A DNA stretch of 64,000 nucleotides from Triplophysa rosa (Eukaryota; Chordata; Actinopteri; Cypriniformes; Nemacheilidae), in contig NC_079896.1 of the NCBI RefSeq assembly GCF_024868665.1, forward strand, positions 215,740-279,739. The letters run 5' to 3'. Both the position numbers and the translations under genes were made by a program. Below the pieces are notes generated by a model. The model was not told the origin of the DNA and did not search any database. It saw only the letters and a program-made list of their open reading frames with translations. Shown here in pieces: positions 1 to 12,498 of this stretch (positions within the stretch are counted from its first letter, which is position 1; the number at the start of each line of letters is the position of its first letter).

Positions 1-122
1 ACACAAACATGCACGGTGTGTGGAAAATACGTTTTTTTAAACTTTAAATGGTGTATACACATTACATTACATTTAAAACAAACAATAATATTCGTTTTAG
101 CCGTGCAATATGACCCCTTTAA
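1..122. repeat. End fragment of a MITE family also present in a pcif1 intron
   Basis: This stretch matches, in reverse complement, the left end of the repeat at 41982-42531. Both contain the block around GCACGGTGTGTGGAAAATAC and end in TGACCCCTTTAA. The element is cut by the window edge, so its other end is not visible. From 123 to about 477 I see no gene or recognisable element. Confidence 0.75.
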
Positions 123-477
123 AAAACTCCTTTCATTGTGATTTTTCCTGCCATTAGGGGGCGGTGTGGCTCAGCCACATGACGTCTTCAAATGCCGTTC
201 TTTCTCTCGCCTCTGAGCTTTCAAGTGCACAAGCAGTGTTGCCAGATTGGGCGGGTTTGAATTTGATTGTGCGGGTAATAATTGGCTTGGGCGGGTGGAC
301 AAAATTTGGGCGGATTTGGGATCAGTTTGACGGGTTTGAAACATGTACAATGTATAGTCTTATTATTTAACAAAACCCAAGTGTGCGTGTACGCCATCCA
401 ATTAGTAATCGTGACGTTACTAAACAGGCCCACTGACGAGGTCGCAGGCTGCTCGCAGGCTAGCCCGCGGCTTTTAG

Positions 478-1319
478 CTAGTGATGGGAAGTTCGGATCA
501 TTTTACTGACTCGGACCTTTGAGTCTCGTTCAGCAAAATGAACGAATCTTTTTTCGAGTCATCGTTCATTTCGTTCATTTTAGCAAAATATAATTAAAAT
601 GTTACATGTTACTTTCCTAACACATCTACTACTTATGCAAACGTTGAACACATTACAAACAATACAAAACTATAACGCTATAAGAAACAGAAAAGATTAA
701 TTCATTGTTTACCTGGGTCTTTAGTCTATGATTAGCTCACCACACCTCTTATCTGACAAGTCCTCGGGTTTGACTCGTTCGTTCACGACGTGACATCTTC
801 GTAAACTAAACCAATGCAGTCAGAGCCGGTGTTGTGCCGAAAACACACTCCCCGCCAGATTCTGCACCCCCTTCAATAACACGCTGTCCGATTGGCTAAT
901 TCTAACCCTTCCCCACACCCAATCCTAATCCTAACCCCTCCCCTAACATCTAATCCTCACCCTAACCATTGTGGGGAGGGGGGGTGCATAATCTGGCAGG
1001 GAGTGTGTTTTCGGCACGACACCGGAAAGAGAATTGATTAGTTCATCTCCCGAGTCTTCGGGTTCGAGTCGTTCGTTCATCAAGTGACAGCCCCCTACGC
1101 TTTACCAATGCAGTCTGAGCCGGAAAGAGAATTGATTAGTTCATCTCCCGAGTCTTCGGGTTTGAGTCGTTCGTTCTTTTGTCACAAGACCCATAGAATG
1201 TTGCGCAATGCGCATGCGCGACTGGACGAATCACTCCCCGAGACGACTCGTTCTTCCCGAGTCACATTAAAGATTCGTTCAAAATTAACGAATCGTTCAA
1301 GAACGACCCATAACTAGTG
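478..1319. repeat. Interspersed repeat with imperfect terminal inverted repeats and internal tandem units
   Basis: The left end (CTAGTGATGGGAAGTTC) and the inverted right end (CACTAGTTATGGGTCGTTC) are imperfect inverted repeats. The interior is rich in GAACGA/TCGTTC words. A unit of about 90 bp, containing AATGCAGTC-GAGCCGG and TCTTCGGGTT-GAGTCGTTCGTTC, occurs about three times (roughly 760-829, 1022-1110 and 1111-1172). The first junction is split by a second, smaller element. It carries no credible coding capacity and looks like a non-autonomous DNA transposon. Confidence 0.6.
830..1021. mobile_element. 192-bp MITE with long TIRs, flanked by CCGG duplications
   Basis: The left end TGTTGTGCCGAAAACACACT and the inverted right end TGTCGTGCCGAAAACACACT form terminal inverted repeats of more than 40 bp with few mismatches. 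CCGG lies directly outside both ends (826-829 and 1022-1025). The neighbouring tandem copy reads GAGCCGGAAAGAG without interruption near 1115, which is the empty site. The element therefore inserted with a 4-bp target duplication. The superfamily is not assigned. Confidence 0.8.
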
Positions 1320-1451
1320 TTGGGAGGTGACAGTCGGACGGTCTCGCGCTACCCGCCGCTCATTGGCGGAGAGTCTCGCGCAGCGGTGGTGGAGTAGTCT
1401 CGCGCGGGCGGGCGCGAGCTCGTCTGTGACTGTCTCGTGTGTTCGGTTCGG

Positions 1452-4400
1452 ATGGAGGCGGTGGTGCTGATGCCGGACGTCCGCGCGGAGCTCGAGGTGC
1501 AGAAGCTGCAGGAGCTCGTGCGGAAGCTAGAGCGGCAGAACGAGCAGCTGCGCAGCCGCGCGAACATCGCGACGCCCGCGCCGGCGTGTCTGCTCGCGAG
1601 CTCCTGCTGCGTCCCGAGTCCGGTACCGAACCTCGCGTGTCAGTGTTTCCCTCCGGAAGATCCGTTCCCGTATTTCCAGCCGCATTCCGCCGCGGAGGAT
1701 GATGAGGATGAAGAGCCGCACGCGCTTCTGGACCAGCTGGAGATTCTGGACCTGGAGACTCTGATCCCACAGAGCGAATCTGACGAGACGTGGTGAGATC
1801 TCCTGTGATCCGATCTGTCAGTCATCATGTTTCATCATCATCATCTGATCTGTGATCTGATTTTCTGTCCACATCGACCTCATTTGTGTGATCAGACACA
1901 CTGACTGAAACACTCAGACGCAGAGTAACAACAGTTGTCAGGACGCACACGCACACACACACACGCACACAGAGAAGATGACGACAAGTGAACCAGTTTC
2001 AGAGCCGAGTTCACTCGTGACAAACATCACACACACTTCTGAACCTGTGATGTGTGTGATGGATTTATTGTAGATATTTGAAGTGAGACACAGAAAGATG
2101 GCTTTTCTCTTTGATTGCTACTCATTTAGTAGAGCAGCTGAACTGTGAAGATAATGAATTGTCTTATTTACAAAACTGAAGATTAGTGATTGTAGAAACA
2201 TTTGGTCTGTGACGTGACTTCACATCTCTCTCTCTCTCTCTCTCTCTCTCAGGCTGTACGTGTCCTCCAGGTGTCTGTGGTCAGGTGAGGGTTTGAGCGC
2301 TCTGGATTGGTGTCGACAGGTTCTGGATCAGCAGCGATCAGGTGTGGATCTCGGCAGACACACACTCAGTCAAACACTTAAGTCTCTCAGAACTGCGCAC
2401 ACAGCGATGTTCGACTAGACTGTCTAGAGCAGTGGTTCTCAAACTGGGGGGCCCCAAGATGGATCCAGGGGGCCCACAGATTTTGTGGCATTTTATGAAA
2501 TATAGAAATTTATCATACATTTTATGCAATCAAACATCAGAAAAATAAGACCACCAACCAAAAGAATTGATGTTCCAGCATTGTAAAACTGAATATGTTT
2601 TTGGTTCAAGTATAAGATTATAAGTACTTATTTGGGAGGCCACAACGTGATGCACCCTACACAAAGGCGGCCTTACAATGAAAAAGTTTGAGAACCACTG
2701 GTCTAGAGTAGTTCAGATACAGTACAGCGCTTGAGGGGGAGGAGCATGTCATGAGTGGGCGTGGCAGACACGTCTCAATCTCGTGATGTAATAATAATGA
2801 CAACGTCAGCTTCGTCTCTGGATTGAACGAACCTCATGAACTACAGACGCAATCTCTCTGCTCTGATGTAAGGGTGGGGGGAGGTTCTTGCTGCTATATT
2901 CAGCCTGTAGACTCACCGTAACCATAGAAACTGTGTTTGGCTCCTCATGCTAAGTGCAGCATTATTATTACTGGCTAACATAAAGATTCAAAGAGCAGGA
3001 GACTCACAGCACAGGTCTTTGTGTCAACACAAAACTTCTTCAGTCACACGTCACGTGTGTTTGATTCAGCTTGGATGTAAACTCCAGTGACGGATGTGAA
3101 TCTCTCATGTAGGATTAGCTGATGTCAATCTTGAACACTGAGCATCGAGCTTGTGACGTGTTAACATGATTAAATCTGTGTGTGTGTGTCAGTGAACAAA
3201 TGGAGGTCAAGTTTCTCCTCTCCGTGTTCTCCTGCGCTTCCTCGTGCTCGTGTCGTCGGAGTTTCTCCTCTCTGTGTTACATTGAACCCCAGCAGCAGTA
3301 CCTGTGAGAGAGCAGGTAACGTACCTGACCACACACCTGACTGTCTAATGTAGTGATGCTGTATCCCATCATTCCCGTCTGCTGATGTCACGTGATCATA
3401 TCGCCACGGTGACACCCAATCACGCACAGCGTCATCACAGGCATGAGAGTCATGTTGTTCGCGTGTCACAGGTGGAGGTGTGAGACGCAGCTTGCAGATG
3501 TCTGCAGACGTCTGTGATGCAAGCGTGGACTCTGTTCCTCTGGGTTATAAGCTTCAGGACCTGATGGATGTTCAGGTGATGGCTCGTCTGCAGGAGGAGA
3601 GTAAGTACACACGCGTGACGGGTCCTGTCATCCTCACAGACTTCATTTCTTCTGTATGATCTCTTTCTTTGAGTCCCGATTTGTGTTTCGCTTCCTTTGT
3701 TCTTTTCAGGTTTACGTCAAGATTTCGTCACGACCTCGTCCGCTCATAACCGCCGCAGTGCCAGCTTTTCCTTTCCGTTGGGTCAGCGAGGTGAGTCACA
3801 GCCGCATGAGGAAGAGGATGAGGATGAAGATTACGCTCAGCTGCCCCCTCCACAGCCTCGTCTGAGCCGGGCGGGACCCCTGCGGCACGGCCTGACACAC
3901 TCGCACACCTTCAGCGGCGTCAGGGACTGGACCTCCCTGAGCTACCCCCCCATCTCACCCATTCAGAGTCACCTGGCCGGAGAGCAGACGGGCGTCAGGA
4001 ACACCTCGGGTGAGAACATGCTCCATCATCTCATGAACACCAATCACAACGCTGTGTGGAAATATTTCAAAGACATCATCACTGATCTGACAACTAGAGA
4101 TCCTCAGTCAGTCAGTCAGTTTCTTCATCGTTTCTTTTGATTCTTTAAACGTTGTTGAGATCTACTGACGCATGAACACACACTTGCGCTCTTGCAGAAT
4201 TGTTTTTTTTTTCAACGCAACTGGATTCTAAACAGCACAGACATAAACAAAAGGTATAGAATTAAAGAAATCATTCTTGAATATTTGTTTAGTGTGCCAT
4301 GAACATCATTTAGGTGGTTCTGTCACTTCATTGTGATATTTTCATGTTGAGTGATGATTTTCTCCCGCTGAGATTTAAACGAGACGTGGTCCTGATCATC

Positions 4401-5707
4401 TAAATCTATAAGAACACCGAAGCAGCTGCGGTCAGGAGTGAAGGACAACACATGTCACTGTCACTTTAATCTGATGTAAAACATCATTTGGTGGATTTTG
4501 GGAAATGAGTTGGCAGTTCTGTGTGATGATGTCATGATCTAAACAGTGATTGGTGAAGTTAACAGGAAGTGCTCTTCTTTCAGAGACGCTGAGGAGGAGT
4601 ATGCCCAACCTCCTGAAATCTCTGAGCACGTCGATCCCGGCCAATCAAACGTCTCCGTCCATCCGGAACAGTCAAAGCTTTGATTCGTCGAGCGTGCTGG
4701 GTCGCCTGCAGTCCTGCAGTATGTGTCAGTTCATCATATATTAAAATCTGTCATCCTCATTTCATTCCAAATATCACAGAGTGAACTCTTACTGTACATC
4801 CACCCGACTTCACGTCTGCACACATTCTCTTATAAAGTTCGGTGTGGACGCTCTCATGAGTGATTCTGTTCTGCTTGTGTGTGAAGTTCCGTCTCCCGGG
4901 CAGCTGCAGAACCGCGTTCAGAGTGTGGGAAACTTCTCGTCCCGTCAGCCCCTGAAGGCCACGGCTTACGTCAGCCCCACCGTCAAAGGTCCATCGCCCA
5001 TGACATCATCGACCAGTTTACAGTCTCTGTCCACCAGCGGGATTCCACAGCCCAGTAAAACCAGCAGCAGCGGATCTCAGATCCCGTCCCACAGCGCTCT
5101 CCCACGACCCGCCTCTTTCATAGCCACTGGATCCACACCTCGAAGCAAACTCTCAACACCCGCACGCAGGTACACCACATTACACGTCATGATAACATTA
5201 ACTTTATAATGCAGAAGAGTGTAGACAGAGTGACCATCAAAGATCTACTAGATTAGAAGTTGACACACACACACACATGTCTGGTTTATTACCTCTGTGG
5301 GGACAGTCCATAGACGTAATGTTTTTATACTGTACAAACTGTATATTTTATCCCCTAAACCTAAAGATCATAGAAAACTTTTTGCATTTTTAGATTTTTA
5401 AAAAATATTGTTCTGTACAATTTATAAGCTTTTGTGCCCACGAGGACCTCAATTTTGGTCCTCACGGTGACACGAGTCCCCATGAGTTGGTGTGCATTCA
5501 GGTTTAGGTCCCCACCGGGATATACAAACATGAACACACACACACACAGTTAGTCAATGAAGTGTATCATATTTATTCTGGAGATTGAACGTGTGTGTCT
5601 GATATTCTTCATGTAACGTCTCTGTCTGTAGTTTGCTGACTCCACCAAAGAGTGTTTTGACGTTGAGCGCGCTGCGTGATGGAAGCTGGCGTGATGGATG
5701 TTATTAA
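1452..5707 (+). CDS. slain1: SLAIN motif-containing protein 1-like, eight exons
   Basis: SLAIN proteins bind microtubule plus ends with EB proteins and ch-TOG and promote microtubule growth. Exons: 1452-1792, 2253-2408, 3206-3315, 3508-3600, 3710-4009, 4584-4718, 4887-5169 and 5632-5707, giving about 497 residues in frame. Exon 1 has the family coiled coil (KLQELVRKLERQNEQLRSRA). Exon 2 has WCRQVLD, exon 4 has QDLMDVQVMARLQEES, exon 6 has RRSMPNL and exon 7 has PRSKLSTPARR. The protein ends in SWRDGCY, matching the SLAIN C-terminus. The start is the ATG at 1452; an in-frame GTG at 1437 is not a eukaryotic start. The exon 2 to 3 junction is the weak point: the donor is GTTCGA, the frame stops at TAG a few codons later, and a hAT MITE sits 20 bp downstream. 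The N-terminal wording favours slain1 over slain2; I cannot separate teleost a and b copies. Confidence 0.88.
2230..2252 (+). repeat. CT microsatellite serving as the polypyrimidine tract of slain1 exon 2
   Basis: A run of TCTCTC repeats leads directly into the CAG acceptor at 2250-2252. Length changes in this microsatellite would change the splice-site pyrimidine tract. Confidence 0.7.
2430..2700. mobile_element. hAT-type MITE (271 bp) in slain1 intron 2
   Basis: The ends are CAGTGGTTCTCAAACTGGGG and, inverted, CAGTGGTTCTCAAACTTTTT. They are flanked by a perfect 8-bp duplication GTCTAGAG (2422-2429 and 2701-2708). Eight-base duplications with CAGNG-like termini are the hAT signature. There is no transposase. 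It begins about 20 bp after the inferred slain1 exon 2 donor. Confidence 0.92.
5283..5535. repeat. CA-microsatellite-associated MITE, copy 1
   Basis: This is one of four copies (with 12499-12775, 22961-23237 and 24451-24725) of a repeat of about 275 bp. The others begin TTGACTATCCCCGTGGGGAC and all end GTCCCCACCGGGATATACAAAC, so the ends are imperfect inverted repeats built round a CCCCG-GGGG core. Each copy lies within or beside a CA tract. Copy 1 sits in slain1 intron 7 and has a diverged left end. Confidence 0.75.
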
Positions 5708-6563
5708 CCGCACGGGTTTAGAAGCGCTCTGCTGGTCAGGGCCTCTCTCTCTCTCTCTCACTGAAGTGTTCTTCAGATAAACAGCAGATCTTCCTCTTTA
5801 TATGTCATGTTTCCAGAGCTTTGTATGCAAAACAATCACCTGCTCCTGAGATGAAACATCTGTCATCCACAAGATTTAAAGCAAATGTGAACATGTTTTT
5901 TACTATGACACTTATGTGTGGATGTTTATATGAATAATAATTCTTTTCAACTTGCACTCATGATCTGACAATGTTCCTGAAGCTGATGTTGTTGTTAATA
6001 TGATTGTATTTATTTGGTGTTACACTTTCACTGTTGTGTTTCATGGCCACAGATATTGATTAGTTCTGTTTTTCTCATCACGTAAGACATATTTAAGAGA
6101 GTATTATACTTGTTTACATGTTGTTTCTGTATAATGCACAGAGATTTCTTGATTACTGATATCACAGATAAAAACTGTGTCAGTTTTTAGTCAAAATAAA
6201 GTTTTGTTTGTAATGATCTTTCTCTACTGAAGTATACAGGTCTCGACTGACTAACCCATCTACTGCTGCTTATATATTACACGCATCATTCATTTATTTC
6301 TTCGGGGTTATATTAAAGTCCTGTCAGTCTGTTCTTCTCTGTAGACACACGAGCTGACGCATATTTGAGTTGTTTCACATTACTGTACATTTATCTCATA
6401 TTTTTATTCATCTGATGATCCACGCTTATTGGTCTGAATGATCCAACCGTTGTTTTTGTGAGTATATATTTTAATTACTCTGGTAATTTCATTTCTGAAT
6501 GTCTATTTTAATGTTTTAATTTATGAATTACTTCAGTCTTATATTCCTCTGGGGATAAATAAA
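5708..6563 (+). other. slain1: slain1 3' untranslated region with two AATAAA signals
   Basis: No coding frame continues after the stop at 5705-5707. AATAAA occurs at 6195-6200 and 6558-6563, giving plausible 3'UTRs of about 0.5 and 0.87 kb. No other gene is visible before the tRNA. Confidence 0.6.
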
Positions 6564-6675
6564 GTTTGTCACCTCACCTTGTCACTGGTTAAAGATATTT
6601 TCTCGTAATTTCAGTTGAATTCCAGTAGACTATAACATAATAATCAATTCTCTAATTGCAGTCACTTTTGGTGAG

Positions 6676-6681
6676 GAAAAA
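6676..6681 (-). terminator. Pol III oligo-T terminator of tRNA-Glu
   Basis: Read on the minus strand, TTTTT begins about 7 nt after the tRNA discriminator base, the usual spacing for RNA polymerase III termination. Confidence 0.8.
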
Positions 6682-6687
6682 GAACTC

Positions 6688-6759
6688 TTCCCATACCGGG
6701 AGTCGAACCCGGGCCGCCTGGGTGAAAACCAGGAATCCTAACCGCTAGACCATATGGGA
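6688..6759 (-). tRNA. tRNA-Glu (UUC anticodon)
   Basis: The reverse strand folds as a 72-nt tRNA. The acceptor stem pairs TCCCATA with TATGGGA. The anticodon loop reads TTTTCAC with anticodon TTC. The B box is GGTTCGACTCC and the A-box region reads TGGTCTAGCGGTTAGGAT. It is essentially the vertebrate tRNA-Glu(UUC) sequence. A T5 run on the minus strand (6677-6681) just past the 3' end is a Pol III terminator. There is no intron. Confidence 0.97.
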
Positions 6760-7062
6760 GGCGATGAAAGTTGAATACGCTGCTGTGTTCTTAGTACTGC
6801 TATATTATTACATGTTTACTTTATTAAGTGTTAATACAACACGTTTATTTTAACACTTTTTATAATTTTAAGATGCGACTACGAATATTTTACATAGTTT
6901 ATAGTTTTACAGTGTGAAACAAAAAAAAGTGAAGCTTCAAAGTGTGTCGCGCTGCTCGTGACGTCATATCTAGGAGACATGAGTGAGAATGTAGAATGAG
7001 TGAATATTTGATCATTTTTGAGAGCAGGAGGTTGAAGTTTTCATCGTTTATAATAAATCATC

Positions 7063-8882
7063 ATGTAAGTAACGCAACACTTTAAATAAAACACCAAAAG
7101 TCTCTTTGAGTTGTAAATGTAAACACACTCACACACACACGCGCGTGCTGTTCTGAGTGTGTTTATAAGTGCGTGTGTGTGTTTTGTGTGCAATAAAGGG
7201 CAGATTATTGGAAATCTCAGCCGCGGAAGTTCTGTCAGTACTGCAAGTGTTGGATCGCAGATAATAAACCCGTGAGTGTCATCTTCATCATAGCTCGTGT
7301 TTGATCTTCTAATATAAAGTCACGCGTGATTTGCACTTAATCTTGTCTCGTGGTTGTGTTTTTTATGCAGAGCGTTCAGTTTCACGAGCGAGGAAAGAAT
7401 CACAAGGAAAATGTCGCGGCCAAAATCGAGGATGTAAGTGAAGTTAAAAGAGACACTACACTAAACGCACGCATATTAAACCGAGTTTAACTACACACTC
7501 TATACATGTTTAACATCATAGTATAGCAGTGTTTTCAATGTGAATCCACATCATCTGTGTGCTGTCTGCATACATTACTGTATCCCACAATGCACTGCTG
7601 TTATTCTCACCATCTGATACATCTTCTCCATTCTCCTAGCCTTTCTTTTTAAGAGGCATGAGGTAGTGTACAGTATATAGAGTTCATACTGTAGTTACTC
7701 ATTCAGATCATGACCTCCTCATTGTGTTCAGTGAGCAGCCAGGTGCATTATGGGAAACCTGTCTGTTGTATACTGCACACATCAGGAGTGAACTGCAGGC
7801 GTGACGTCGTGTGTTTGTCCATTCAGGTGTAGTGTGTGTGTTGTAGCTGGTGGGGCGCAGAGGCGTTGATGTGTTTATAAACTGAATATTGGCTGCTGTT
7901 CTCACTTCAGCATGTGTATGATGATAAGAGCGTGTTTGTGTGTCTGTAAAGATCATCTCCTATTGGTCAGCAGCGTTTGTGTCACTCTCCTGTGTCCATG
8001 TCGCACGACAGATTAAGAAAAAGAGCATCGCCAAAGCCAAACAGGATGAGAAGACGTCAAAGCAGTTTGCAGCGATGGAAGAAGCTGCTCTGAAAGCTTA
8101 CGAGGAGGATCTGAAGAGACTCAACAATCCGTCCGGTACAAGTCTTCAACTTTTATTGACACGCAACACACACAGTATATGTAGTCAAATGTAGTCAAAA
8201 ATACAGTAAGTGCAATCAATGTGTGTAGTCTAGGCAAAGTAAAAAAGAACAAAAACAGAATTTCATAATTTACTACAACAATGAAATAAAGAAATATATA
8301 GGTACGTTAATATATGTGTGAATGATTAATGGAAATTCTTCTGATCATTCAGATTCATTATTTATGCCTCCGATGTGAATCATTTACAACTATTACACTC
8401 TCGTTTGTTTCTCATTTAAGCATTTGAGATGATACTTGAATCTGATCTCCTGAGCTATAAAAGAGAAACATCTGAGCAATAACATTCTCCTCTGTGTAGA
8501 CAGAAATGAAGATCTGCAGAAAGAGCACAGAGCTGTAATGTTTGTTTTTGTCAGAATGTGATGAAAGATGTTTTAAGTTATACATGTGTGTATATATATT
8601 TTGCACTGATTGTTGTTGTTATTATTATTGTTTGCTTGTGTACAGATGAGAGTTTGCCTGCGTCATCGGCTCCTGTTAAACCACAGACCAAATCTAACAA
8701 ACGTGAAGTTAAAGTGAAGGTGAAAGCGAAGATGAAAGTGAGCAGGAATAAACCAGCGGATGTTTGGCTGGAGGGCAGAACACATGATGGTCAGATATAT
8801 TTTTACAACACCATCACAGGAGGTATGATGTCTCTCACACACGAGTTCTGCTGAATGGGATTTTTTCTGATGTGATTGACTG

Positions 8883-8916
<34 letters not shown>

Positions 8917-9157
8917 AATGTTGATGTAAGAGTCTCAGTGGCAGAAACCGGGCGTGTTTCAGGGTGACAGTACATCAGGTCAAACGCAGGTACACTCTGA
9001 TTCACTCTTCAGCTTCATGTCTGATGTCTGTTGAAGTCGAGCACATGAACCGTGTTTTGTGCAGGGATCATCGGGAGGTGTGTGGATAGAAGCCGTGAGT
9101 CCTGAAGGATACACATACTACTACAACACAGAGACGGGCGGTAAGCTGCAGAGCCAC

Positions 9158-9190
<33 letters not shown>

Positions 9191-9952
9191 CACGACTGAA
9201 TGAAAAGTGTTTCTGAGCAGAATCCAGCTGGGAGAAACCCGACGAGCTAAAGTTAAAGGACGGATCACCTCAGGAGGAGACGCAGGGAGAAGCCGCTCCT
9301 CCTCAAGCCGAGTCTCTCTCCACAGCTGAAGAGAAGTCTGAACCTCCTCAAGAAACAACAGAAGAAGAAGCGGCTGAAAGCAAACAAACCAAAGTCCCAA
9401 AGATCAACTTTAGGGTAAGAAACAGCCGGTCTGGAGAACCAGACGCAGCGAGACAATAAACTGGTTTGTTTTCAACAGAAACGGAAGGCAGAGCAGAGCG
9501 AGACCTCGTCAGGGGATGATGGAGGACAGAAAGCGAGCGATGAGGAGGTGAAAGAGGCTGACAGCTGTGTTCCTCAAACTCCTCCTGTAGTCCCGAACAA
9601 AGAGACTTCAGTAAAGAAATCCAGACCAGTAAATCCTTATGGAGCCTGGGAGAAAATCCAGCCACCGGACGACCCCTAGTGAGAACCGTTGTGTTATGTG
9701 AACATCATGAGCACCAATGTATTTAATAATAATATCATTAATAACTGATGTGTCGTCTGCAGTGAGCATGTGGATTTACAGCTGCCGCATGCAGACACTG
9801 CGCCGGATCTCCCGCCTGAACCCAAGTCCAGATTTAAAGAGCGCACCATCACATCACTGGGAGATGAGAGCAACGCTGGAGCCACGTTCAAGAAGAGAAA
9901 GACTGAGAACGGCAAATCCAGAAGTCTCCGACCGAGAGAAGATGATGACTGA
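7063..9952 (+). CDS. wbp4: WW domain-binding protein 4 (FBP21), ten exons
   Basis: WBP4/FBP21 is a spliceosomal protein that binds proline-rich splicing factors such as SIPP1 and SmB through WW domains. Exons: 7063-7064, 7199-7271, 7371-7433, 8012-8135, 8646-8822, 8931-8989, 9065-9140, 9221-9414, 9479-9678 and 9763-9952; total 385 residues, close to the mammalian length. The N-terminus carries a U1C/matrin-type zinc finger (C13, C16, H30, H36) within MADYWKSQPRKFCQYCKCW. A lysine-rich linker follows, then two WW domains (about 127-155 and 173-200, each with WxE...YYYN/YFYN...W-KP). The C-terminus has the conserved FKKRKTENGKSR motif. Exon 1 contributes only AT of the start codon, with the G supplied by exon 2. 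A poly(A) signal ATTAAA lies at 10114. The gene is head-to-head with the tRNA and tail-to-tail with mtrf1. Confidence 0.95.
8884..8917 (+). repeat. GTT trinucleotide microsatellite in wbp4 intron 5
   Basis: About ten GTT units lie directly upstream of the exon 6 acceptor region. Confidence 0.8.
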
Positions 9953-11353
9953 TGTCATGTTGTGTGACCATTGAATCTTTTCTCTGTCATATGCTTGTTT
10001 CACAGGTCGATGTCGGGTCAGATTTGGATATGTGAATATATGTGAAAAAATGATTTGGCTGCTTTGTGATGGCATCTTGTGTTTTTTAATAGTTTAATTG
10101 TTTAATTGACAGAATTAAAGCCGTAGATGAAATATTTGTCCACAAGTTTTTGGTTTTAGCGTGCTCCTTAAATGACATGCGTGTTTGTTTTCTTTGAGCA
10201 AATATATTTCATGTTTGGGTGAGATGTTCGGTGTGACGAATTCTTGATGTTTCTAAAATGTGCCTGTTTAAGGTGCCAAATCAACATGAACAAACGGAAT
10301 TGAAAGACCTGCGTCATAAAATATATTTTCTTGAATGTTTCTGTCCGTGTCTGATAGGCAGGCGTGTGCGTGTTGATATTTTCTCTCTCTCTCTCTTCAC
10401 ATGCAACGCTATCAGTGGAGTTGTTTGTGTGATCAGAGAGTCACCTGTACACTTGTGTGTTTTCTTCTGAGGGAGTGTGCAGCACCCTATTTAGTGATTC
10501 ATTCAAATGAGTTTTTCAGTTCATTGATCATTCGTCCCTGTGGATAAGTCTTAAGTGCATAAATTCCATTTCACTTCAGGTTTATTTCTAGAGTGCTTTT
10601 CAGTTTTAGAGAGCAGCAATACACATGATAAAACAGAGTAAATATATAGATTTTGTAACAAATAATACAGAAATGGTAATTTATTGTGTATAATCATAAA
10701 AACTACATGAATCCAAATATATTTTGGACTTGTGGATCCAGATTCAAGAGTAAGAGTTGTTGTACTACATGAGTGTTACTCAGAGACTGTAATGAGTTAA
10801 CACTTCAGATGCAGAAACAAAGACGAAGTGAGGATGAGAGAATCAACTCTCAGTCTCACTTCATCTGACTAGAAATACATTAGACAAATATTATATCATA
10901 TCAAGAAAGTGACAAATCACTTTGTCCACTAATGTATTTAGACTAATAACTATAACGCTAACTGCCCAAAGGTCTCAAAATTTTATACAGTTTTTGTTTA
11001 ATTTTATTCTCGTAAAGTACAAATCGAGAAAAAGCAGTGTTGTGATGTTATTGAAAATCTTGAGATGCAGAGCATTGGAGACTCGTGAACACAAATACAG
11101 CATTTAAAATGAGATTAAACTAAAGCAATGATAGCATTAAATGAATATATACAAGTAAAGGCTAAAATACACAAGACTTTTGCTCAGATTGTCACTCTGG
11201 ACTTGTTGCAGAAAGTCTGTGCCAGTTTCTATCTGAAACTTTCAAGAAGTCTGCAAGTGTGTGATGTCTAGTTTTAAAAAAATCTGTTGGGATTTAAAAA
11301 GTTGTAGTGTATTCCAGCCATTAGTAAAGAACACTAATAATAACAATAATTAT
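9953..11353. other. wbp4 3' region and AT-rich intergenic DNA
   Basis: After the wbp4 stop there is an ATTAAA at 10114-10119 and then AT-rich sequence with no sustained coding frame. Short frames here have no recognisable domains. From 11466 to 12032 I likewise see nothing beyond AT-rich DNA. Confidence 0.5.
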
Positions 11354-11465
11354 TAACACTGTGGCTCAGTGGTTAGAGCATAACATAGATTGCATGATAT
11401 CATACATTTGTTTTTGAGTTTGTGCAATGTAAGTCGCTGCCAAATGCATACACATGTAAATATAA
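11354..11465 (+). repeat. tRNA-derived SINE fragment
   Basis: GTGGCTCAGTGGTTAGAGCA resembles a Pol III A box. The tail GCAATGTAAGTCGCTGCCAAATGCAT is the common fish SINE tail. The B-box segment is missing, so the copy is broken. Confidence 0.65.
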
Positions 11466-12148
11466 AGAATGAAAAACAACACCAATGTCAACGTCTCTCA
11501 AGCTTTGAAGAAACTTTGATCCTGGATCAGTATTGATAGTGTCAGTATTGTTACAAATCTTCCAAAACATATCCAATATCAACACTATCCATATAAATAA
11601 TAATTGTGTATAGCAGGGGATTTCAACCTTATTTGTCAGCTGAGCCTCTTTTAACTAAATGATTTACTTGAAGTACCTCTGAGATTTAAAATATATATGC
11701 ATATTATAAAAACACATTTGCTTCAAATTATCTTCAAAAAACATTTTTATCCGTTTTATTTGACAGAAAAATAAATATTTTTTATTTTATAAAATAACTA
11801 TTGTCCTTTTTTTTACCTCTAACATTCCTTTGCAATTTAACTTTTTTCAAAGTAATGGAAACAACACTGGTAGAGAGACAGTGTCCTGCTGTATCAACTG
11901 CAATTCCTTTACGAACCACCAGGGGTTTGCCAACTTCAGTTTGGGACTGTTATACACACTAGAGACAGTAATTGTGTGGTGGCCCTGTTTAAAGAACAAG
12001 TGACTCTTGTTATAATGACATATAGAAGACACTTTATTAACATCAGCAAAAGAGAGAAAGAGTAAATGAGACAAACAAATAACACACAGAAACAACATTC
12101 ACTCACAGATGTGTATCATCACAGACGGGAGACGAGGAACATGAGGTT

Positions 12149-12466
12149 TCACATGTTGTTCTCCAGCAGTTTGAGTAACGTTTCTCTGTCTGTGTGCTCC
12201 TGCAGGAGTCTGATCATCTCCTCCAGACTCTCACCTCCTCTCATGAACTCCTGTCAACACACACACAGCTGCACATTCACATTCAACACACACTCTCAGA
12301 TGATCAGTGATCCACACGTTACCTTGATGTCACGCATCACGTGACCACTCCTGTGATCCGTCACACGGTCCTGACTGAAGTTATATGTGCGGATTCTCTC
12401 TGACTGCGATCGAGAGCCCACCTGTGACACAAACACACACACGTTGACATCTCACACACACGCGCA

Positions 12467-12498
<32 letters not shown>

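Noticed and set aside
1437..1451. Earlier start for slain1 at GTG 1437
   Set aside because: GTG is not a normal vertebrate start, and the ATG at 1452 is the first in-frame ATG.
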